Shown here: piece by piece, positions 53,845 through 64,000 of the stretch
Position numbering within the stretch: position 1 is the stretch's first letter
How the letters are laid out: each line of letters opens with the position of its first letter
From: Alphaproteobacteria bacterium
Lineage (GTDB): Bacteria > Pseudomonadota > Alphaproteobacteria > Rhizobiales > Hyphomicrobiaceae
Assembly: GCA_019137195.1 (NCBI GenBank)
Contig: JAGVSR010000102.1
Coordinates: forward strand, 1 to 64,000
Direction of reading: 5' to 3'
Length of the DNA stretch: 64,000 bases
The notes under the pieces: model-generated
What the model was told of the DNA's origin: nothing
What the model saw: only the letters and a program-made list of their open reading frames with translations
The model's database searches: none
Program-made: the position numbers and the translations under genes

Positions 53845-54168
53845 ATGATCGTCGTCACAACCAACGACCTGCCGGGCTATCGCGTGGTCAGGGTTCTCGG
53901 CATGGCGCGCGGGCTCACGGTGCGCTCGAGGAGCGTGGTCGGCAACATCGGGGCCTCGATCCAGATCCTGTTCGGCGGCAATATCACCGTCTACACCAAG
54001 CTCGCCGAGCAAACCCGACAGGAGGCGTTCGACCTCCTCGTTCAGCACGGGGAAGCGATGGGTGCCAACGCGATTCTCGGTTTTCGCTACGATGCCAATG
54101 AGATAGCGGCGGCGGTGACCGAGGTTCTGGCGTACGGGACGGCGGTCGTCGTCGAGCGGGCCGGGTGA
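53845..54168 (+). CDS. YbjQ/UPF0145 family protein
   Basis: 107 residues, one domain. Family text: LPGYRVVRVLGMARGLTVRSRSVVGNIGASIQ, then EAFDLLVQHGEAMGANAILGFRYDAN. These proteins form a pentameric ring and have been called heavy-metal binding, but no role is proven. The gene sits between copy 1 of the repeat and tRNA-Trp, an unusual guest in the tuf-secE interval. Confidence 0.9.
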   Translation: MIVVTTNDLPGYRVVRVLGMARGLTVRSRSVVGNIGASIQILFGGNITVYTKLAEQTRQEAFDLLVQHGEAMGANAILGFRYDANEIAAAVTEVLAYGTAVVVERAG

Positions 54169-54252
54169 GACAAAAAAATCCACAAGCAAAGTGACAAGAG
54201 GGAAAACTTCGGCTAAGGAAGCCGCTCAAGACGAGCGCGGCTGCCGCGCTAC

Positions 54253-54328
54253 AGGGGTGTAGCTCAATTGGCAGAGCGTCGGTCTCCAAAACCGAAGGTT
54301 GGGGGTTCGAGACCCTCCGCCCCTGCCA
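54253..54328 (+). tRNA. tRNA-Trp (CCA anticodon)
   Basis: Acceptor AGGGGTG with CGCCCCT, anticodon loop CTCCAAA within TCGGT-type stem (anticodon CCA), T arm GGGGGTTCGAGACCCTC, discriminator G and encoded CCA (54326-54328). It is in the usual position between tuf and secE. Confidence 0.97.
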
Positions 54329-54481
54329 TCCGGCTTTAGGCTTGAATCGTCCTCCCTCGAGGACGATATGACCGTTGTCCTCTGAGTGACAGGGGACCGA
54401 GGAATTGGCGCCACGTCGCAAAGCCCGGTGGATGAATCGGGCTTGCGGCGATTTGTCGCATGGTGAACAGGATACTATTTG

Positions 54482-54673
54482 ATGGCGAATCTGAATCCTT
54501 TCCCGTTCATCCAGGAGGTGCGCCAGGAGGTCAGCAAGGTCACGTGGCCGTCCTGGAAGGAAGTGTGGATCACGACCGCGATGGTGCTCCTCATGGTGAC
54601 CATGGCGTCGATCTTCTTCCTCTTGGCCGATATTGGCATCGGCTGGCTGATCCGAAGGCTTCTAGGCCTTTGA
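54482..54673 (+). CDS. secE: Preprotein translocase subunit SecE
   Basis: 63 residues from ATG 54482. The single-helix short SecE of alphaproteobacteria: amphipathic FIQEVRQEVSKVTWPSWKEV, then one membrane helix (about 30-60). It clamps SecY in the translocon. An in-frame TTG directly before the ATG is not needed. It precedes nusG by 71 bases. Confidence 0.96.
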   Translation: MANLNPFPFIQEVRQEVSKVTWPSWKEVWITTAMVLLMVTMASIFFLLADIGIGWLIRRLLGL

Positions 54674-54744
54674 CGGGGCTTCCTGAGGCGACGGTTCTCA
54701 TCAGATTCCGGCGGGTTTAGCGACGAGCGCGAGAAAGACGACGA

Positions 54745-55281
54745 ATGGCCAAGCGCTGGTACATCGTGCATGCCTACACCAACTTCGAGCGAAAGGTGGC
54801 GGACGCCATCAAAGAGCGTGCGAAGGCGGGTGGCCTCGAGCATCTGTTCGAGGAGGTGGTGGTGCCGACCGAGGAGGTCATCGAGCTTCGCCGCGGGCGC
54901 AAGGTCCAAGCGGAGCGCAAGTTCCTGCCGGGCTACGTGCTGGTCAAGATGGAAATGACCGACCCTGCGTTCGTGCTCATCAAGAACACGCCGAAGGTGA
55001 CCGGGTTCCTGGGTGCCGACAACAAGCCGATTCCGATCTCCGAGGATGAGGCGATGCGCATCCTCAATCAGGTGAAGGACGGTGTCGAGCGGCCAAAACC
55101 CTCGATCATGTACGAGGTGGGCGAGCAGGTGAAGGTGGTCGACGGACCCTTCGCCTCGTTCCAGGGAGAGGTGGAGGAGGTCGACGGCGAGCGTTCTCGG
55201 CTCAAGGTCGGCGTCTCGATCTTCGGCCGCAAGACACCGGTCGAGCTCGAGTTCGGGCAGGTCGAGAAGGTGCCGGCCTGA
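54745..55281 (+). CDS. nusG: Transcription termination/antitermination factor NusG
   Basis: 178 residues. NGN domain ([32 protein letters not shown]) and KOW domain ([39 protein letters not shown]). NusG binds RNA polymerase and couples it to Rho or the ribosome. Standard place between secE and rplK. Confidence 0.97.
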   Translation: MAKRWYIVHAYTNFERKVADAIKERAKAGGLEHLFEEVVVPTEEVIELRRGRKVQAERKFLPGYVLVKMEMTDPAFVLIKNTPKVTGFLGADNKPIPISEDEAMRILNQVKDGVERPKPSIMYEVGEQVKVVDGPFASFQGEVEEVDGERSRLKVGVSIFGRKTPVELEFGQVEKVPA

Positions 55282-55493
55282 GGCTGGCGAGCGGGCAGGA
55301 TAGAGGCAGGGCTCGAGAGCATCAAAGAATTCGGCGCCTGGCGCGCCGGAGTTCCGCAGTAGCTCGCTGCATAGCGAGCCTGCTGCGGAAAGCGTGCGGG
55401 AGGGGTGGAGGTCCGAGTTGGCTTCCCTCCGCGGACCGCTAACCCTGGGATCGTTCCCGCGAGGGATCAGTCCCACCATGACCAGGGGAAACC

Positions 55494-55922
55494 ATGGCGA
55501 AGAAGATCGACGGCTACATCAATCTGCAAGTCCCGGCCGGAGCGGCAAACCCGTCGCCTCCGATCGGTCCCGCGCTCGGCCAGCGTGGCGTCAACATCAT
55601 GGAGTTCTGCAAGTCCTTCAATGCCAAGACGAAGGACATGGAGCAGGGCACACCGATTCCTGTGAAGATCACGGTCTACTCCGACCGGTCGTTCACCTTC
55701 GAGATGAAGACGCCGCCCGCGTCCTTCTTCCTCAAGAAGGTCGCCAAGATCACCTCCGGCGCCAAAGCGCCCGGGCGCGACGTGGCCGGCAGCGTGACGA
55801 TGGCTCAGTGCCGCGACATCGCGAAGATCAAGCTCAAGGACATGAACGCGACCGATCTCGAGCAGGCCGCAAAGACGATTGCTGGCTCCGCCCGCTCGAT
55901 GGGCCTCAAGGTGGTGGAGTAA
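55494..55922 (+). CDS. rplK: 50S ribosomal protein L11
   Basis: 142 residues, the usual length. N-terminal [33 protein letters not shown] and the RNA-binding C-terminal domain ([22 protein letters not shown]). It starts L11 operon and is followed 4 bases later by rplA. Confidence 0.98.
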   Translation: MAKKIDGYINLQVPAGAANPSPPIGPALGQRGVNIMEFCKSFNAKTKDMEQGTPIPVKITVYSDRSFTFEMKTPPASFFLKKVAKITSGAKAPGRDVAGSVTMAQCRDIAKIKLKDMNATDLEQAAKTIAGSARSMGLKVVE

Positions 55923-55926
55923 CAAC

Positions 55927-56679
55927 ATGGCGAAGGCAACCGTTTCTCCCGAGAAGATCAAGGCGGCCCAGCTCGCAGGCGGCAAGCGCAACGCAGCCAA
56001 CCGCGAAGGGCTCGACCGCAACAAGGCGTACGGCGTCGACGAGGCTGTGAAGCTCCTGAAGGCCCGCGCCAAGGCAAAGTTCGACGAGACGATCGAGATC
56101 GCCATGAACCTCGGCGTCGACCCGAAGCACGCCGATCAGATGGTGCGCGGCGTGTGCAACCTGCCGAACGGATCCGGGCGCACGGCCCGCGTGGCCGTGT
56201 TCGCGCGCGGTCCCAAGGCCGACGAGGCCAAGGCCGCGGGCGCCGACGTTGTGGGCGCCGAGGATCTCGTCGACATCGTGTCGAAGGGGACCATCAACTT
56301 CGACCGCTGCATCGCTACGCCCGACATGATGGGCCTCGTCGGACGGCTCGGCAAGGTTCTGGGTCCGCGCGGGCTGATGCCGAACCCGCGTGTCGGCACC
56401 GTGACCATGGACGTCGTCGGCGCCGTCAAAGGTGCCAAGGGCGGCTCGGTCGAGTTCCGCGTCGAGAAGGCGGGCATCGTGCATGCCGGCGTCGGCAAGG
56501 CGTCGTTCACCGAGCAGGCGCTCGTCGAGAACATCAAGGCGTTCGTCGACGCGGTCGTGAAAGCGAAGCCGCAGGGCGCCAAGGGCCATTACGTGAAGAA
56601 GGTGTCGCTCTCGTCCTCCATGGGGCCGGGCCTCAAGATCGACACCGCGAGCGTAACGTCGGCGCAGCCCGCTCACTGA
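55927..56679 (+). CDS. rplA: 50S ribosomal protein L1
   Basis: 250 residues from ATG 55927, four bases after the rplK stop. L1 signature [21 protein letters not shown] and [16 protein letters not shown] are present. The first 25 residues are a basic extension ([21 protein letters not shown]) longer than in most relatives. L1 usually represses its own operon by binding the leader of rplK. Confidence 0.97.
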   Translation: MAKATVSPEKIKAAQLAGGKRNAANREGLDRNKAYGVDEAVKLLKARAKAKFDETIEIAMNLGVDPKHADQMVRGVCNLPNGSGRTARVAVFARGPKADEAKAAGADVVGAEDLVDIVSKGTINFDRCIATPDMMGLVGRLGKVLGPRGLMPNPRVGTVTMDVVGAVKGAKGGSVEFRVEKAGIVHAGVGKASFTEQALVENIKAFVDAVVKAKPQGAKGHYVKKVSLSSSMGPGLKIDTASVTSAQPAH

Positions 56680-57074
56680 GGCGGGCCGCGACGGCTGGAA
56701 GCTTCCGGGCCTCGGCCCGGATGAACGGCCCCTTCATCGTACCGGCTCGCCGGGCGGAGGAGGGGAACCTGTCCGAGATTGTGGGTGCTGCCAGAGGCTT
56801 CGGCCAACGGCGGCTCAAATCCCAGGCCACTGGGGACCCTCATGAGACGGGAGAGTAGAGCCGGTTTCGGGCCTTGGGCCCAGGATCGGTTTGAACCTTC
56901 TGGGTCAGCACCGTGCCGCTCCTTCACGAAGGCGCGCGGTCGGGACAGGACAAGCGCTGCCGGGCTCATGGGATTTGCCCTCGCGGGACGATCCCACGAA
57001 GCCCAGCGGCAGGTGCAACCCGCGGTCCGAGAGCCCGACCGGGCAGGAGGGCCGCACATGGGAGTGAGCCAAAC
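56680..57074 (+). promoter_or_regulatory. rplJ leader, probable L10(L12)4 autoregulatory region
   Basis: 395 bases without a gene before rplJ. Two strong small hairpins are visible: CCGGGCC/GGCCCGG (56705-56720) and a GGGCC/GGCCC stem near 56869-56882. Position and length fit the L10 leader that binds the L10-L12 complex and regulates rplJL translation; I cannot fold it by hand to prove the kink-turn. Confidence 0.55.
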
Positions 57075-57584
57075 GTGGACAGAGCCGCAAAACGTGAGCT
57101 CGTGACGACGCTCCACGGAGTCTTCAAGGACTCCGGTCTGGTGGTCGTTGCCCACAATACCGGCATGGTGGCCGCTCAGTCCGCAGACTTCCGCCGCAAG
57201 GTCAAGGAAGCCGGCGGGTCTGTGAAGGTGGCCAAGAACAAGCTGGCGCAGCTCGCACTCAAGGACACCGACGCCGAAGGCATTTCGAATCTCTTCACGG
57301 GGCCGACCATCCTGGCCTTCTCGAAGGATCCGATCGCTGCGGCGAAGGCTTCCGTCACTTTTGCCAAGGCGAACGAAAAGCTCGTGATCCTCGGCGGAGC
57401 GATGGGCAAGACCGTCCTCGATGCGAACGGCGTCAAAGCCCTTGCCGAGCTGCCGTCTCTGGACGAGCTCCGAGCCAAGCTGATCGGTCTCCTGAACGCG
57501 CCGGCGACGAAGATCGCCCGCACCGTCAAGGAGCCCGGCGCCAAGCTCGCGCGCGTCGTTCAGGCGAAGGCCAGCGCCGGCTGA
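57075..57584 (+). CDS. rplJ: 50S ribosomal protein L10
   Basis: 169 residues from GTG 57075 (family start DRAAKRELV). The rRNA-binding domain contains [38 protein letters not shown], and the C-terminal helix that carries L7/L12 dimers is present. A longer open frame upstream is leader sequence. Confidence 0.97.
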   Translation: MDRAAKRELVTTLHGVFKDSGLVVVAHNTGMVAAQSADFRRKVKEAGGSVKVAKNKLAQLALKDTDAEGISNLFTGPTILAFSKDPIAAAKASVTFAKANEKLVILGGAMGKTVLDANGVKALAELPSLDELRAKLIGLLNAPATKIARTVKEPGAKLARVVQAKASAG

Positions 57585-57692
57585 GGTGCTCGAAGCAAGA
57601 CGCCATAGCCAACAGAAGAGCCGGACGGCAGCGAGGCGCTGCCCTCCAACCCAGAAGAAGCAAGGTTCAAACCGAAAGAAGGAAGTTGCAAC

Positions 57693-58070
57693 ATGTCCGA
57701 TCTCTCCAAGATCGTCGATGATCTCTCCAAGCTGACCGTCCTCGAGGCCGCCGAGCTCGCCAAGATGCTCGAGGAGAAGTGGGGCGTCTCGGCCGCCGCT
57801 GCCGTCGCCGTCGCTGCGCCTGCCGGTGGCGGCGCTGCCGCTGCTCCCGCCGAGGAGAAGACCGAGTTCACGGTCGTGCTGGTCTCGGGCGGCGACAAGA
57901 AGATCAACGTCATCAAGGAAGTCCGTGCCATCACGGGCCTCGGCCTAAAGGAGGCCAAGGATCTCGTCGAGGCCGGCAACAAGGTGGTGAAGGACGGCGT
58001 TTCCAAGGACGATGCTGCGAAGATGAAGAAGCAGCTCGAGGACCAGGGCGCCAAGGTCGACGTCAAGTAA
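57693..58070 (+). CDS. rplL: 50S ribosomal protein L7/L12
   Basis: 125 residues. N-terminal dimerisation domain ([29 protein letters not shown]), Ala/Gly/Pro-rich hinge (about 34-50), and factor-binding C-terminal domain ([21 protein letters not shown]). Preceded by GAAGGAAG. A REP-like repeat follows 6 bases after the stop. Confidence 0.98.
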   Translation: MSDLSKIVDDLSKLTVLEAAELAKMLEEKWGVSAAAAVAVAAPAGGGAAAAPAEEKTEFTVVLVSGGDKKINVIKEVRAITGLGLKEAKDLVEAGNKVVKDGVSKDDAAKMKKQLEDQGAKVDVK

Positions 58071-58076
58071 GAACGC

Positions 58077-58198
58077 TTCCCTCTCTCCGTGTCTCACGGG
58101 GAGAGGGTCGGGGTGAGGGGCAGCCGTGTGCTCCGGTGCAAGTTGCTACCTCTCACCCCGGCCCTCTCCCCAGCCTCGAGAAGAACGGGGAGAGGGAG
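58077..58198. repeat. REP-like intergenic repeat, copy 2
   Basis: About 122 bases directly after rplL. Left half CGGGGAGAGGGTCGGGGTGA GGGGCAGCC-type, right half CTCTCACCCCGGCCCTCTCC then GGGGAGAGGGAG. The halves pair to a long stem. It lies between rplL and rpoB, where enteric bacteria have an attenuator and an RNase III site. Confidence 0.8.
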
Positions 58199-58363
58199 AC
58201 GTCGCAGACAGTTCTCCGGAGTGTCCTCAAGGGGTGTTTGGCCCCGGACAGGGCCCTCCGGCGAGCCGTTTCAAGAGCGGTATTCGACCGACGGGGCGAG
58301 GCGGAGCCCCGGCAGAGATGACATACGCGGGGTTCGTCACCCGCGCGACAGCGAGGAGCGGAC

Positions 58364-62518
<4,155 letters not shown>

Positions 62519-62524
62519 CTAGCA

Positions 62525-62640
62525 ACTCTCCCTCTCCCCGTTCCACGCGGGGAGAGGGTCGGGGTGAGGGGCAGCCACGAGGTCAGCGTGGGTTGCTGCC
62601 CCTCACCCTAGCCCTCCGCCCGTAAAGTACGGGGGAGGGG
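62525..62640. repeat. REP-like intergenic repeat, copy 3
   Basis: About 116 bases between rpoB and rpoC. Left GGGGAGAGGGTCGGGGTGAG and right TTGCTGCCCCTCACCCTAGC are near-complementary; end hairpins CTCTCCCC/GGGGAGAG and CCGCCC/GGGGGA-type. Same family and layout as copy 2. Confidence 0.8.
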
Positions 62641-62674
62641 ATTACGCAGAATTCTGGGTTGCGCACGCCCCTGA

Positions 62675-64000
<1,326 letters not shown>

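Noticed and set aside
53691..53845. ATG overlapping the stop of the tuf remnant (TAATG)
   Set aside because: The frame runs through the REP-like repeat with no coding character.

Overview
The window is high-GC bacterial DNA that reads as the chromosome of an alphaproteobacterium, most likely a member of the Hyphomicrobiales (rhizobia-like, possibly a Hyphomicrobium relative). The basis is the set of neighbours: heme A synthase, rplM-rpsI-argC, DUF2842, a YjbE-type TerC, carboxynorspermidine dehydrogenase, UbiK, and the tuf-tRNA-Trp-secE-nusG-rplKAJL-rpoBC block. No plasmid, phage, IS element or CRISPR array is visible. The genus is inferred only from protein resemblance.

Layout. 1-7000: the 3' end of ctaA, a minus-strand rplM-rpsI-terC-argC group, and a small plus-strand group (secreted protein, crotonase, VOC protein, DUF2842). 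6000-13240: an exopolysaccharide locus (deacetylase, GumC-like chain-length protein with a degenerate kinase domain, Wza-like export lipoprotein, GT4, WcaJ-type priming transferase). 13430-16150: folA and small proteins. 16380-18900: a less GC-rich segment with an amidohydrolase and a truncated efflux adaptor headed by a perfect FNR/FixK box. 19000-24700: polyamine enzyme, FemAB-like protein, HIT protein and an L,D-transpeptidase. 24860-27460: a TPP riboswitch, a small membrane protein and thiC, whose reading frame carries a REP-like palindromic insert. 27500-36440: VIT protein, murI, an RND pump, a DnaQ-CBS-DUF294 fusion and an aldolase. 36640-40660: tRNA-Arg and a bufferin-type copper peptide operon (bufA-bufB-bufC) directly behind an ECF sigma/anti-sigma pair. 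40850-48400: DUF486, CbiX, an M10 RTX protease, small proteins, ubiK and two tandem lgt genes. 48490-52000: a Csp-type copper storage protein, thiE-thiG, a GNAT protein and pal. 52390-64000: tuf, ybjQ, tRNA-Trp, secE, nusG, rplK, rplA, rplJ, rplL, rpoB and partial rpoC, with REP-like repeats placed between several of these genes.

How the genes work together. Thiamine synthesis appears twice (riboswitch-thiC, and thiG-thiE). Copper handling appears twice (bufferin locus and Csp). The bufferin locus has its likely regulator beside it, and the same promoter-like motif (TGAA, then CGT 23 bases downstream, with a 17-base spacer between the two hexamers) stands before both the sigma gene and bufA. 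The most unusual points are the EF-Tu with a non-standard switch I plus a 33-base copy of its own 3' end downstream, the palindromic element inside thiC, the bufferin/ECF locus, the tandem lgt pair and the nuclease-CBS-nucleotidyltransferase fusion.
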